This document shows, one piece after another, positions 13,101 to 24,162 of a stretch of DNA of 64,000 nt (positions are counted from its first letter, which is position 1; each line of letters starts with the position of its first letter). The notes under the pieces were generated by a model. That model saw only the letters and a list, made by a program, of their open reading frames with translations, did not search any database and had not been told where the DNA came from. The position numbers were made by a program, and so were the translations under genes. Source of the DNA: Isoetes taiwanensis (taxonomy: Eukaryota; Streptophyta; Lycopodiopsida; Isoetales; Isoetaceae); contig JAJEKV010000020.1 of assembly GCA_021234155.1 (NCBI GenBank), forward strand, positions 10,172,912-10,236,911, read 5' to 3'.

Positions 13101-14060
13101 AGGATTCAAAGGCGAAGATGAAGGGAACTGAGGAAAGGGTTTAGGGCGCATTAACCGAGTCGACAGGGTGAAGATGAGGGGCTTAAACCGGAACCGCTGA
13201 TGATGCTGTGTCGAAAAGATGCCAAGGATGAGATTGAGAGGCAAAAAAATTTGGCTAAGTCCCCAAAGAACTTAAGGGAGAAACAATGAACGGTGAGGAT
13301 GAGACGTATTGAGAGAAAGATCGATGTGACAAGTGGCCAAAGGACACATATTAATGTTTGGCCGGGTATGAAAAGAAACAATGGCATTTAATGTCGGGTA
13401 ACTTCGAAGTGGGATATCATTAAAACGAATGTGTCGAGGGTAATTCGGGCTAGATATCTGTGGGGAGAAAAAGATTCTCGGTTTAGAAAGAGCCTTGCAT
13501 TGCAAAACACGCTACTTAATTCCGGTTGGTCCACGTCGACTTCGCAGTTCCTCGGTTGGCTATATAAGGCGAACCGGGAGTGAAGTGAAGACATTCGATG
13601 GCTTTTGGCGGCTGCTGGTTTGAAGCGAGGGTTGCACCATCTTGGACTAACCATCAAGAGTGGATCACTGTAAAATGAATTATCCGGATCATGTGGCCAT
13701 TTGTCACAACCGGGTGGCGTCTTGAATGGATGGCTGGTGCTCGGGATGGCTGAACATCCAAAACCCTATGACCAGCGGGATGGAGGTGGTTTGCACCATT
13801 TGGGACCTGGCGGAACCTCTATCACCTCCTCGCATTACACTTTCCCCGAACCGGGAGTAGAGGGTTTTTCCTCTTAGGTTTTTAGTAGATAGGCTCGAGC
13901 CCGTTTTTGTATATAGGAGGCGTGTCCATGGCGGAAATAGCTGGGGTCGCATGGGTATTTTTGTAAAAATATCCACTATAATATAATATGTCACCTTTCT
14001 AGTCACTTTACGTGGTGTTTGCTTCTTGAATCGTATCATTTTGTTGATTGTCGCTTTTAC
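10123..14060 (-). other. G1 accessory region between pol and 3' LTR
   Basis: About 3.9 kb separates the end of pol from the 3' LTR, and the same region exists in G2 (30,630-34,520). Conservation of position and sequence in two copies argues it belongs to the element. Minus-strand open segments around 12,420-13,250 include blocks such as LISEVFHIPL and ETFVKF. These faintly resemble the 'putative plant transposon protein' domain found in extra ORFs of plant gypsy elements; this is a by-eye suggestion. The part nearest the LTR has no protein I can name. Confidence 0.45.
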
Positions 14061-14118
14061 GTGTGATGAAATGTTTTGAGGCGAAAACCATTAACCAATG
14101 TAGGTAATGGGGTGCCAT

Positions 14119-15060
14119 CTAACTGCCGCTAGTTGGAAAACATTTGGGTCTCGACCACTTGAACAATTTGATAAGGGCCAAGCCAACGAAACTTGAGTTT
14201 ACAGGAGGAAAATTTTTGTACACGGAATCATAAAGAAGAACCAAATCGCCTTCTTTGAATGTTTTTGTCTTCAAACGTTTGTCATGTAAAATTTTTGCAA
14301 CTGTTTTGTCCATGAAGCACCACGAATATAAGCATCCCGTCGAAGTTCATCCAACTGTTCTAATTGATAGACCCGTTCTTTGAGTGCGGCGGTGGATTAT
14401 GGCGGCGAGTTGAAAAGCGGAGGTTGGAAGGATGTATTCAAACGGCATGAGAGCTCACGACCGTAAACCAATTTGAAAGGAGTGTGACACAGCAGCAATC
14501 TTGAAACAAGTATTGTAGGCCCAAAGAACGGTAGGGAAGTTTTGTTTGCCGATGCGTAAGTGAAGCGTCCACAAATTTTCTTGAGAATGGTGACGAGTTT
14601 TGTTGGTGCTTTACGCCAAACCATTACCTTGAGGATAGTAAGGTGTGCTCTTGTGATGATGTATCGGGGAGATAATCCGTCAGCTCATGATAGTATGATT
14701 GATGAAATGGACACCACGATCAGCGACCAGCTCCGTAAGGGCAGCGAATCTAAAGTGATGATTTGTTGATAGAGGACCCGGCCGTGCTTGCTGCGGTGTT
14801 ATGCCGGAAGTGCACAAGCTTCCGCCCATTTGGTAGCGTGGTCGGTGAGAACCCGAGAATGTAGCACGACGCAGGTGTCTTGCCGGAGGAGATCTATGGG
14901 TCCCACAAAGTCCATTCCCCCATTTCTTTGAAGGGGAAGTGGCGTGGCGGCCGGCGTCAAGGGGAAGAGCGTCGCGGGCGTGCGGCGTCCACCCGGCAAA
15001 GCGTCACCACGTCTTGAGGCGTGGGCGTGAGCATCTTTGAAGGCGTGGGCCAAAATACCC
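14119..15060 (-). pseudogene. G1 integrase region (fossil)
   Basis: Minus-strand segments carry the integrase core start GMDFVGPIDL followed by a TDHATKWAEA block near 14,800-14,950. Further on they carry the conserved C-terminal part with FKEGDLVLLYDS near 14,230-14,260. These are standard Ty3/gypsy integrase landmarks. The region is interrupted. Confidence 0.75.
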
Positions 15061-17120
15061 GGCTAGAAGGAGTTTTGCGTGCGTGGTGTCACCATGAAAA
15101 TGACCACCACCTAGCCCTTGATGAGCTTCTCCAGGAACAATATCACGGAACTTCATGAGGTAGAACACGGTCGGAAGGATGGTATCCTTACCCTTTTTTG
15201 TAGAGATGCCACTGCAACCATGGTGTAGTCACGGACCTCGCGGAGAAATTGATGTCGACGGGATTGCCGCTAGCGGAGGGAGGCGTTGTATCCTCTCCGG
15301 TGGAAAGGCACCGTGAGGAGGTGCTTGCTGAAAATCATGGAACCAATGTGGTGTTGCCGTGACTAAAAAGAGTTGAGCATCGGAAAGGCGTCACGAGACT
15401 CGGTTGAGGGATCATGCAGGTGGATGCGTGAAAGATAATCCGGGACCACATGAGATTTCGTCGCCTTGAACAATTTCAAAGGGCAAATTCTTGGAAGAAG
15501 GACCCAGCGAGCAATGCGTCCCGTTGGCGGATTTGTTGATCAAATAAAGGAGTGCTTGGTGGTCCACAAAGAACTTAATTTGACTGCCCAAAAGGTAGTG
15601 GGGAAGCGTTGGACCCAGAAATTGAGACCCAAAGCTTCCGCGCTCGGTGTGAGAATAGTTGCTTCGGTGATTGAGTTTTAAATTTGGGCGTGTCGATTTT
15701 GGTTTGTCGTTGGCGCATCATATAACTGCGAAAAGAACAGCTCCAATAACAAGCTTAGGAGTGACATCGACATGAACATGAAAGGGCTTGTCCCATTGAG
15801 AAGGAACAAGAACCGGTGCACGGTAAGCAAAAGCTTCAAATTTGTTGGAAAGCGACATCCGCCGGGAATTCAAGCCCGGGTGGATTCGTCACCCGTGAGT
15901 TTATGAATGGGATCATAATGGGTGCTAGTCAGGGAATGAAGGTGGAGTAATAATTGACCTTACCGGGAAAAGCGTGTCTCCTTGATATTGGCTGGTGCTT
16001 GAGCCTTGAGCAATAACCCCCGATTTTTGGCGGGGATCGTGGTGATACACACCTGGGCGACAACATGGCCTAACGTAAGAACACGAGGAGGTGGCGCAAA
16101 AGGTGCATTCTCAGGATTGAGACTAATGCGGACTCATCACATTTACGGAAGAAACGAGTTCCAATTTATCCAAATGGAAAGCCATGGAACGTAGGGCGAG
16201 AAGTCATCTTGAAAAATTTGTAAGAAGGATTTTCCTTCATAAAATCATGAAAAACTGAGAGCATGATGCGTTGAAACGTTGATGGAGAGTTTGATAATCC
16301 AAAAGGAACCACCTTGTAGGCAAAAGTGCCCGCGGGGTGGTGAAAGTAGTCTTGAGCTGATCAGATTCTTTGATTGAGATCACGATTGTAGCCGAAAAAC
16401 CATCCATGAAGGGAGTACATCTCATGTCCAACAACCTCTTCAGAACACGGTACGTGAAGGGAAGTGGAAAGTGATCGCGCTCAGGTGGCTTTGTGAGTTT
16501 TGTTAGTCTACAGACCGCGGATCTTACCATTGTGTTTTTGAGCAATGGCGATGGGGCTCACCCATTCAGAATGTTTGACCTCATACAGATCAAACTGCGG
16601 CAAAGGAGTTTGTCAATTTCTCGCCTTTGGCGATCCGCGATAATTAGGGTTGGCCGGTGACTGTCGTTGCTAACGGTCGTGCATCGATTTGGTAGGGCGG
16701 TGAGTTCCCCCAAGCTTTTGTTGATTCCGAAGATCTCTGTAGCTCCGGCGAAAATGTGTTTGAACTTTTTGAAAGCTTGACAGCCCCGCTTACGATAAGG
16801 GGCTGGAAGATTTCTGCAAACAAGTCCGACGGGCTGATTATTTGCCCGTCCACTATCTCGACTTCCTCGAGCCCGGAATATGGGGTATCACTTGATATCC
16901 CGACAATGTATGCAGGAGGTTGGAGCATAACGGGGATGCATGGCACTCTGCGTGGTGAAAAGAGGTGGCCGAGTTTCATCATTGAGGTTGCTTCATGACG
17001 GCGTGTACCTCAACAAGAGTTGGCAGGAGGTTCATCTACGAAAAATGATCAGCAGCGTTGGATTCTATTGCAAGGAGCGGGTAAGGGTCAAGCAGCACCA
17101 CGACTTGGTCACGATCAAGA
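15060..17120 (-). pseudogene. G1 reverse transcriptase and RNase H region (fossil)
   Basis: Reverse-transcriptase landmarks sit around 16,240-16,545 (DHFPLPFTYRVL, FMDGFSA, ESDQLKTTFTTPR), with RNase H-like sequence following at lower coordinates (15,470-15,870). Order and spacing fit a Ty3/gypsy pol read on the minus strand. The reading frame is multiply interrupted. Confidence 0.75.
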
Positions 17121-17499
17121 GTCATGTCGCCCCAAGGATCAAAGATATTAAGGGTAGGATGACGAGAGGCATTCCTTGAGGTGGAGCCTGAACTTGATAA
17201 ATATTTGAGCTTCCTCGTAATCCGTGTCCGAGAGAGGGTTCGCGATGTTCAACGAAATGATCCGGCCCGTTTCCAAGTCCATGGTGGCATGGAGGTGACC
17301 ATCGGTGATGACTAAGCGGTCCGTGGGCCCGAGAATGGATACTTTGGCCTGGCGGAGAAAAGGTGCGCGACCAACATTTCATAGTCACCGGATCTTCGCC
17401 AGCTTTCCAAACTCCAAATTCCATGGGGAAGCCGGAGATCACCGATGTTGATGTGAAGAAGCGTGGCGCCTTGAGGTCGCGTGATATGGCCATTAGCCA

Positions 17500-19280
17500 A
17501 CTTGATGTCATATGGGGACGCTAAAGAGTTGTTTGATGCCCATTTGTTTGGCGGAGTTTATCCGTGATGAGATTGACTGCACTACCCCGTCAATTTGAAC
17601 ATGATTGACTTGTTGATTGCCCACCGTGGCATGGACGTGGGGTGTAGAGGTAGGCAACAGCCCCAACTAGAGCGTCGAGGGGTAACTGGTCCTTGAGAGC
17701 AGGGCGAGTTTCAAAATGGTTGCCAAGCTTAAAGGAATCTTGATCTTGGCTAGCTCCTCTTGGAGTTCCGAGGCACATGAGAAAAAGGATGCTTTGGTTC
17801 CGCGGTGCGGGAGTGCGTGGTAATGAAGCGGCAACTTCTTTGAGTAAGTCAACCTCTGCGGCAATATTGGGATATGTCGTGGAGCGTGGAGGTTGAGATG
17901 GAAGGGGTATCTTGGCGTTGTTGAGCTCTGGTGGTGGCATGAACATTTGCCAATGTCGCCTTCAACGGCTTGCATGAGGTTCAAAATGCTTTGGCGAACT
18001 TTTGGCATGACATGTGGCATGAGTTTCTCAAGTCGGTGCAAAGTGAACCTTTTTCGTCCTCATGAGGAATGGTGTCAATTGCAAAGGCGGGTTCGCGTGC
18101 CATTTGGAATAATGGTCAAGGGGCGTGATGCCCTTGTGCGGCGTGAAACTAAACCAGCAATTTGATGGTTGGATTTGGGAGGATTAAGTGCTGAAAAAAT
18201 TTCCTCCTGTGCTTGTTGATCCGGTGAGGTTGATTTCTTTGGATTGGTTGATAAGCGTGTGATTCTTTGGCTCTTGGTGGCTTCTTAAGAACTGGTCTCG
18301 AGCCTTGTTTGCCATTAGCAATCGAGTTGGTAAGCCGCGAGGCGGACCGATGTGGTCGATTTGTGCCGGGAATGTACCTGAACTTGTGGAAAGTTGTGGT
18401 ATGACCCCATTCTTAGCGGTGATAACTGCGAGCTTTAGAAGGATCAAAAGGAGGGGGCGTGTGTTGGGTCCCGTTGTTGCTCTGTTGCTGATAGAGTTGA
18501 GTTGGTTGCATCGAAGTGGTGGCTGCTGATAGTGCGATTGTTGCTGAGGTGTGGTTTGCACTTGATAAACCCGGTTTGTTGCGGAAGGTGTGGGATGAGT
18601 CGCGAGTGCACTCTTAGCCGCATGATTGCACATGTTGCATCTCTTGCAATGAGGCGGGCTATTGGTGGATTGCACTCATTTGCCAAGTGGCCTTGGTATT
18701 TTGCAGATATGGCACCAGTTGATTTATTTGCGGATTGGCGTGTGTTGAGGCTGGACAGCCGCCCGTCTGTGGAACCATAGCGAGGTGGAATGAAAAGGGA
18801 GCTCTGAAGAGCCACGCCGCGGGGAGGATACATTGACGGAGTGATTGACAAGATCAATCTTTTGCTCCAAAGTCTTAGGGCGAGGTATTCAGTCATGAGT
18901 CCGAATAGGCTGGAGGAAGTCCTTGGAGAAACCAGGACCAAAATGCGGCCTGCGGGTTGGGTACTCCTTAAGTTCTTGGCGAGAATGTGAAGTCGATCCG
19001 CAAAATCCGGGCGGACTCAGTGGGCTCTTGTTGAAGTTCATTGAGTTGCTTGAGATGAAGTTGATCATCATCCAAGTAGTTCCATAATGAGAAAGAAAAG
19101 CAGTTCTCATTTGGACCAGATCTTGTTTCCAATGGCTTTTGTTGGACATGAGCCATTGATGAGGAGGGCCACAGGGGGGTGGTGGAAAAAGATGTGGAAT
19201 TTCCAGTTGAGGTTGCGCATGACCATTTAGGGACTAGAGCCTCAAATTCTTCCCATGTGGGCCTGAGCACTTTGGTCTAA
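17500..19280 (-). pseudogene. G1 gag and protease region (fossil)
   Basis: Minus-strand segments contain a retrotransposon-gag-like stretch (LDDDQLHLKQLNELQQEPTE, about 19,000-19,090) and a zinc-knuckle-like KYQGHLANEC near 18,680-18,710. A protease region follows near 17,530-17,620, better visible in sister copy G2. Interrupted throughout. Confidence 0.65.
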
Positions 19281-19943
19281 GGGTTTGCCTTCGTGTTGCC
19301 AAAGGTGGGATAAGTCAGTTTGGGAGTTTGAAAGGTAGATGTGAAAGTGCTTGGCTGGGCCGAGGAACGATTATAGTGAGGATATTGAGGTTGAGTTGGA
19401 GGTGGCATGGTGCTGAAGGACCGATGAAGGGTGGCTGCGGTTGAGAACTGAAGCTGAGCATTAGTTTTGAGATCGGTAAGGTTGCAAAGGAAAGGCGAGG
19501 GGAAATGTAGGGAAAGGATATTCTGGGTAGGCATAAAAGAGACTTGGTGGATATCAAAGGCACACGGGAGATGATGAACTGTGAAGGAAGAAGCGTATGG
19601 CACGAAGGAAGAATGATGAAGCATGTTAGTGTATAAAGAAATCTGATTGAAAGTTAGAGGCACGAAATAGAAAGAGGCTGCAGTAAATATTAAAGTGGCG
19701 AAACATGAAACAATATTTGCAGCAGAGGCTGTGAGAGCTGGGAGCGAAGCGGAGATCTGAGGTGCGTGCGTATGCGGCCCGAGCCTAAAATAAATAGCCT
19801 CCCTCATGTCGCCATGATCCATATATGTCGAAACGGTTTCCGGCCAGTGGCTCAAAGCGAGATACCCGTCTGGCAATTCTTCTGGCGTGAAATTCGGCGG
19901 ACATGGCGACTGAAGAAATTCGAATCGGACGGCGTGGCGGCAG

Positions 19944-20494
19944 TGTTTAAGGAGTTTTGGAGTTCGGGGAACTCTGAAAACGGCCCTGGCGGAGACCGAT
20001 GAATCTAACGGGGAGAGTCCGAGGGGGACTATATTCTTACGGGATTTGCAAAGAAGAAGAACAAGAAGAAAAAGAACAAATGAGAGGAAAATGATAAGCT
20101 TCCTTGATATCAATGATGAACATACATGAGCTCTCACAAATAGAGAGAAAAGCGAAAGGAGACAAGACTCAAAGCCCATCTAGAACTCATGCGCGAGCTC
20201 TAGTCATATATATAGTACAATGGCCTCGGCCCAATATAGACACTCGGTGATCTCGGTTAAGACTCTGGAAGAAGGCCCAATTTGCAGGAATCTTTGGCGG
20301 TGCCTCTTGAGGTGCACGGAATCCGCCTTGGCAGCGGTGATGGCAATCACTTGTCTGGCGCCTCCTTTTGGGCTCTTTGCTTGGTCTTACAGGGGGCCTT
20401 TGATGACTAACCCGTGGTTGACTGTGGATCCTTGAGCTTGACTTGGTCCGTCGTATGCATGAATAGTCCTGTACCAGGAGGCACAGGACTAACA
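19944..20494 (-). repeat. G1 LTR (5' LTR of the element)
   Basis: This is a direct copy of 9545-10,122. On the minus strand it starts TGTTAGTCC and is followed by a tRNA-primer-site-like sequence. It contains a TATATATAG word near 20,207-20,215 that could serve as the TATA box of the element. Confidence 0.85.
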
Positions 20495-20537
20495 GATAGT
20501 TCCTTTGCTACTCCAGGGCTTTTCCCATTTTGCAGAT
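20495..20537 (-). pseudogene. Remainder of the mini-exon split by G1
   Basis: The right flank of G1 starts with the target duplication GATAG and continues as the body of a repeat exon (minus-strand LQNGKSPGVAKEL). The intact counterpart in copy B is 61,379-61,432, where no insertion is present. The left side of the split, near 9500-9544, is diverged from copy B. Confidence 0.75.
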
Positions 20538-21206
20538 CTAATAGAGAACTAGATGTTAGATAAAGAGCAAGATGTACTAACCATGAGCAACCTGACTATA
20601 AAACTACAATACAATTGCAATGCTCTAATTTAACAATAAAATAGAATGCAAAGCAAATTTTTCCTTAAAGCCCTGTGAAGATTCACATGTTTTCAGATGC
20701 TGGCCACAATCTTTGGACCTCCGCAACCTATCTATTTTGAGTTTCAGTTAGTTAACTAACAGAAAGAGTAATGTACAACAAGATTAACTCATGTTGCTCC
20801 CTTTCTTGAGTTGCTCTAACAAGGAGCATGTATACTATTCATGAAAGAAATGCGGCTGTAGAGGAACATGAGAAAGTCGCAGTAGATATAGAAGTGCTTA
20901 GGAAGCACTAACAATGGTGAAAGAAGAGATTTTTAATCCCACTTCAACCGTAACAGGCAGAAAACGAAAATCTTAAGCCAATGAAAAGGCTGAGAAAACT
21001 GCCAGGAGAATGCTTGATTGGCAGGCTGGTGTTCTTGATGCATATTACACAAATCCATTCTCCAAATCTACAGAAGCGTGCAGTAGTAGCAACAAAATGC
21101 AATGTAGTCATTTTCAAAAAAAGACATCTGACTAATCTTTATCAACGGGAAAGTCTAAAACACAGAAACAAAATAAGAATTTTCCAAAAATAGGCAAATG
21201 ACTTAC

Positions 21207-21564
21207 ACGTAATCTTCACTTGGCCGCTTATGTTCATTCCAGAAGTATCTGACAGAGGAATGCTTCCCAAATTCGCCTTCAAAAATGGAGGTTGTTGATA
21301 TGCTTCAATTCTTTTTCTGGTAAGAACTCTTTTCTTCTTTTGAAGCTTTTTTTACTGTAAAATAGGACGTTTGGGAGCCGGGGAAGAGATTTCATCATCC
21401 AGACTTTCCTCATCTCCATCTTCAGAGTCCACATTTTCTTTCCTTATGTGAAAATCGTCATCTTCGGTATCTGGTTCCGAACTTGAATATCCCAAAGATC
21501 CTGCATCTTCAAAATCATCTTCAAAATCCTCAATGCCCTGCTTCAGGCCTGTCCCTCCAGCCAA
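21207..21564 (-). CDS. Acidic exon of the minus-strand gene, copy A
   Basis: This is the counterpart of 62,100-62,457. The minus strand encodes an acidic stretch (FEDDFEDAGSLGYSSSEPD..., then EDGDEESLDDE), a proline/lysine turn (PAPKRPILQ), a basic cluster, and a tail ending GQVKIT before a GTAAGT donor in phase 1. In copy A the frame is disturbed in the basic cluster. The acidic-then-basic layout suggests a nuclear protein, but I recognise no domain. Confidence 0.5.
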
Positions 21565-21625
21565 GATCTCATTATGTTCGCGGGAGAATTAATTTCCCTC
21601 TTTTCTCCTTTCTTTTTTTTTTTTT

Positions 21626-22399
21626 GGGAAAATTACCAATATACCATTAATGTTTTCAAAAATTTCAAAAAAGCCACCCGTATCTTTAAAATTACCAAAA
21701 AGCCATTGAGAAACCTATCTTCAACGTAGAAAATGAACAACAAATAACTAGAGACAGTAATACAATATAATTTCATGTCAGATTAAGATAAGCTCACAAA
21801 AATCGTGCAGGATTTCTATATGTTCAGCTATTGTGCCGTGTTTGTTCCCCACTGTTAGCATACGTGAATTTTCGCACTTCTTTCAATGCATCTTCGGTTC
21901 GAATGCGCCTCTTCTTTGGACATCCAGCTCGACGATGGCTTTCTAATGGAAGCAGTCTTGTTACCTATCCAAATGTACTATCATCCCCTTCCACTACGAG
22001 ACAAATACTTCCTGCATAAGTGTTCCAATAGGAGGCCAATGAAAACACTCATGTGCATAGTCTTGTGGACGGAGCTTCGTGAAATAAATTGCAGATATAG
22101 CATGGGAACAAGACAATCCAGAGATCTTCCAACTCTTACATGAACATGTTCTTGCCAACAAATTCACTACCCTTGATTTTTTTTCTGTCCATATTTCAAA
22201 CACATGATCATCTGTAGGCAAAACTTGATAATATCTTGCTCGCTTTCCTGCTTCCTTTAGTTCTCTTTCTGCTTCCTTAACTAAAGATTTATGTACTGCA
22301 TTTCCAAGCATTCCTATAGCAGTATTTGCAACATTCCTTCTCTCATAAAACCATGCACAAACTTTCCTTTGGATTATTTCTAGCATAGTAATAATTGGC
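21626..22399 (-). mobile_element. MULE fragment, copy A (right end deleted)
   Basis: This starts with the same terminal sequence as the complete copy-B element (GGGAAAATTACCAATATACC, after a T run) and contains its SWIM-type exon. It ends at 22,399, where truncated copia LTR sequence is joined. The right terminal inverted repeat and its flank, present in copy B at 63,410-63,551, are missing here. Confidence 0.8.
21994..22399 (-). pseudogene. MULE transposase C-terminal (SWIM) exon, copy A
   Basis: The minus strand encodes the C-terminal part of a MuDR/MURA-type transposase: a KPIITMLE-type entry block and then a SWIM zinc finger with the CxC...CxH pattern (CSCKSWKISGLSCSHA). Further on a PKKRRIRTEDALKEV block leads towards a zinc-knuckle tail near 21,840. 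The DDE catalytic core is absent, so this cannot encode an active transposase. Confidence 0.8.
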
Positions 22400-22746
22400 G
22401 TGGTCAACCTAGCTACAGTATTTCGGTCAATACTGTAGCTACAGTAACAGTGCTACAGTGTTTTCAATGGTTTAATTGTTTAAGTTAATTGCTTGATCAA
22501 ATTTTAGACATTGAAAATATGATCATGAAGTACCTTATGAACTTATAAGATTATTACTAGATCATTTCTAGTTGAAGCATTATTTATACTTGTTTAATTG
22601 AACTTGGGATTAGTGACCATCTTTTGGCTCCCAAGTTTAAGGAAAAGTATGAATAAAGAAGTTGGAAACAAGTAGTTCTTCAAGTTGTTTTGCTAGACAT
22701 TGTTCCAAGTTAGAATTGTCAAGTGTTGAGTAGTCCTTTTCTAACA
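22400..22746 (+). repeat. Copia 5' LTR, right half only
   Basis: This matches the last ~350 bp of the 740-bp LTR at 46,809-47,548 and ends in the same TTTTCTAACA. The first ~390 bp are missing, together with the adjacent CACTA and MULE sequence. The first 70 bp differ most from the 3' LTR. Confidence 0.85.
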
Positions 22747-22747
22747 G

Positions 22748-22760
22748 TGGTATTAGAGCA
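22748..22760 (+). other. Copia primer-binding site
   Basis: TGGTATTAGAGCA lies one base after the LTR end. It matches the initiator-tRNA-Met primer site used by most plant copia elements (TGGTATCAGAGC) with one difference. Confidence 0.85.
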
Positions 22761-22777
22761 AATAGACATGTCTAGCA

Positions 22778-23640
22778 GGTTTGGAGCTAGTCTTCTGAAT
22801 CAGGTCGAGGTCTACAAAGGTGGGCCTGGCTTCCAAGTGTAAAAGGACGCCATGATCCATATTTTGGAAGTGGAAGACCTTTGGGAACTAGTAAATCCTA
22901 CCAGTCATTTGGCTGTAAGCACTGGAGTTTTGGTTAGATCTGGTTCAGCAGAATCAGTGGCAGGAGGAGCAGGCCAGTCCTCTGAAGGTGCAGGCACAGC
23001 AGGTGGAGCAGCAGGTGCAAGTAGCCTTGCTGGAATAGCTAGTGCAGGAAAATCAATGCAAGCAAAAATCAAAGAAGCCCAAGGTATTATTTCTTGCAAA
23101 GTTAGTCCTACTATTAGATTGAAATTAAGATCTCTTAGTCCTAAGGACATGTGGAAATTTTTGTTGAGTCATTATGAGGAAAAAATAGCTTCACAAATGG
23201 ATTTATTATAAAATGAGTTAAGGAACTTAAAAATCACAGAAGAGGAAGATGTAGTTGAGTTCTTTAACAAGTTTGATAATATGATAGCAGACCTAGCTGG
23301 AGCAGGTACTATCATATCTGAAAGGAGCCAAGTGCTTCAAATATCTAGATCCATAAGTGACAATGAAAATTTGGCCTTGTTTGTTAGAAATACATGTAAA
23401 TCTAAAGAAGAGGCTGAGAATCTGCTGAGAACAGAGTGGGAATAGAAAAGGATCTTAAGGCAAAATCAAGAAAATCCTGAAGTTTTAATTGTCAAGAAAA
23501 AGGAAAAGGGTTTGTGCTATTATTGTCATGAACAGTTCCATTATAAAAATGAGTGTCCTAAATTAAGGAAAGAAAAGGAGTTTAATTGTTTTAATTGTGG
23601 AGGAAGAGGGCATATGATTGCAAAATGCCTTACTCCTAAG
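22778..23640 (+). pseudogene. Copia gag with two zinc knuckles (fossil)
   Basis: A gag-like reading region starts near the first ATG after the primer site. It carries an unusual Gly/Ala/Ser-rich stretch at about 22,940-23,060 and ends in two CCHC knuckles, CYYCHEQFHYKNEC (23,515-23,556) and CFNCGGRGHMIAKC (23,590-23,631). The knuckles bind nucleic acid in the Gag particle. The region has a few interruptions. Confidence 0.8.
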
Positions 23641-24162
23641 AACTTTGGAAAGGGAAGGGGAGGAGGAAGCTCAAACAGAGGTCGAGGAAGGAGTACAGAA
23701 AAAACATTTCTAGCCCGAGATGTTGAAAAAAAGTATAAAGCTGAGATTGGTGATTCAGATGAAGAGGTAACCAATGCTTTTGCTATTGTTCATGAAGAAT
23801 ATAGTTCTGACAATTCTGATCTATTTGTAGTTGATTCTGGAGCTGAAAGATCAGTTGTAAAGTCAACTGAGATGCTTAGAAATTTGTCTACTACAAATTC
23901 TAAGAAAATTCAAGTTGGAAATGGAGCTCTAACTGAGATTCAGGGCAAAGGATTATTACAACTTGAAGATTTGGAGGGGAATATTGTAAATATAGAAGAT
24001 GTGTTGTGTGTGCCAGTTATTATTAAGAATCTGATTTCTGTAAGTCAACTTGTGCTTATGAATGGAATTCTGAAATTTCGAGCAAAGAGGATGGGGAATT
24101 TATTTCAAATGCATGGTCTTATGGCAAGCAATGTAAACATAATTCAAGAAGCAGATTTAGAA
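23641..24162 (+). pseudogene. Copia protease region (fossil)
   Basis: The frame continues from the knuckles into an aspartic protease with the active-site block FVVDSGAERSVV near 23,824-23,859 (DSGA, as in copia proteases). It runs up to the pre-integrase boundary, where the YR retrotransposon is inserted. Confidence 0.85.

Larger units (their letters stand above)
9545..20494 (-). mobile_element. Ty3/gypsy LTR retrotransposon G1 (fossil, non-chromodomain Athila/Tat-like)
   Basis: Two direct LTRs flank a 9.8-kb body in minus orientation, and a 5-bp target duplication GATAG lies on both sides (9540-9544 and 20,495-20,499). Order along the minus strand is LTR, gag, protease, reverse transcriptase, RNase H, integrase, a ~4-kb accessory region, LTR. 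The end of pol near 14,060-14,110 reads like the VNGFRLK tail common in Athila/Tat lineages, with no chromodomain visible. A sister copy, G2, lies at 30,051-40,958. The coding regions carry many interruptions, so it looks dead as a protein source. It inserted into a 54-nt exon of copy A after the A/B duplication, because copy B lacks it. Confidence 0.9.
4795..22399. repeat. Segmental duplication, copy A (interrupted by gypsy element G1)
   Basis: After removing the 10.95-kb gypsy insertion at 9545-20494, this segment matches 55,495-63,248 in the same orientation, nearly base for base over long stretches. It carries the minus-strand gene with tandem mini-exons and the left part of a MULE. At 22,399/22,400 the match stops where a truncated copia LTR begins. 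Copy A lacks the 1.1-kb segment at about 55,613-56,745 of copy B. Differences between copies cluster at CAG/CTG words. Confidence 0.85.

Noticed and set aside
19277-20179. 300-codon minus-strand open frame
   Set aside because: It runs through the gypsy G1 5' LTR and leader with no domain. A similar 308-codon frame lies at the same place in G2 (39,678-40,604), explained by shared LTR sequence, not by a host gene.
21207-22399. Reading the SWIM exon and the acidic exon as one host FAR1/MULE-type gene
   Set aside because: A MULE terminal inverted repeat (21,626 in copy A; 62,523 in copy B) separates them, so the SWIM exon belongs to an inserted element.
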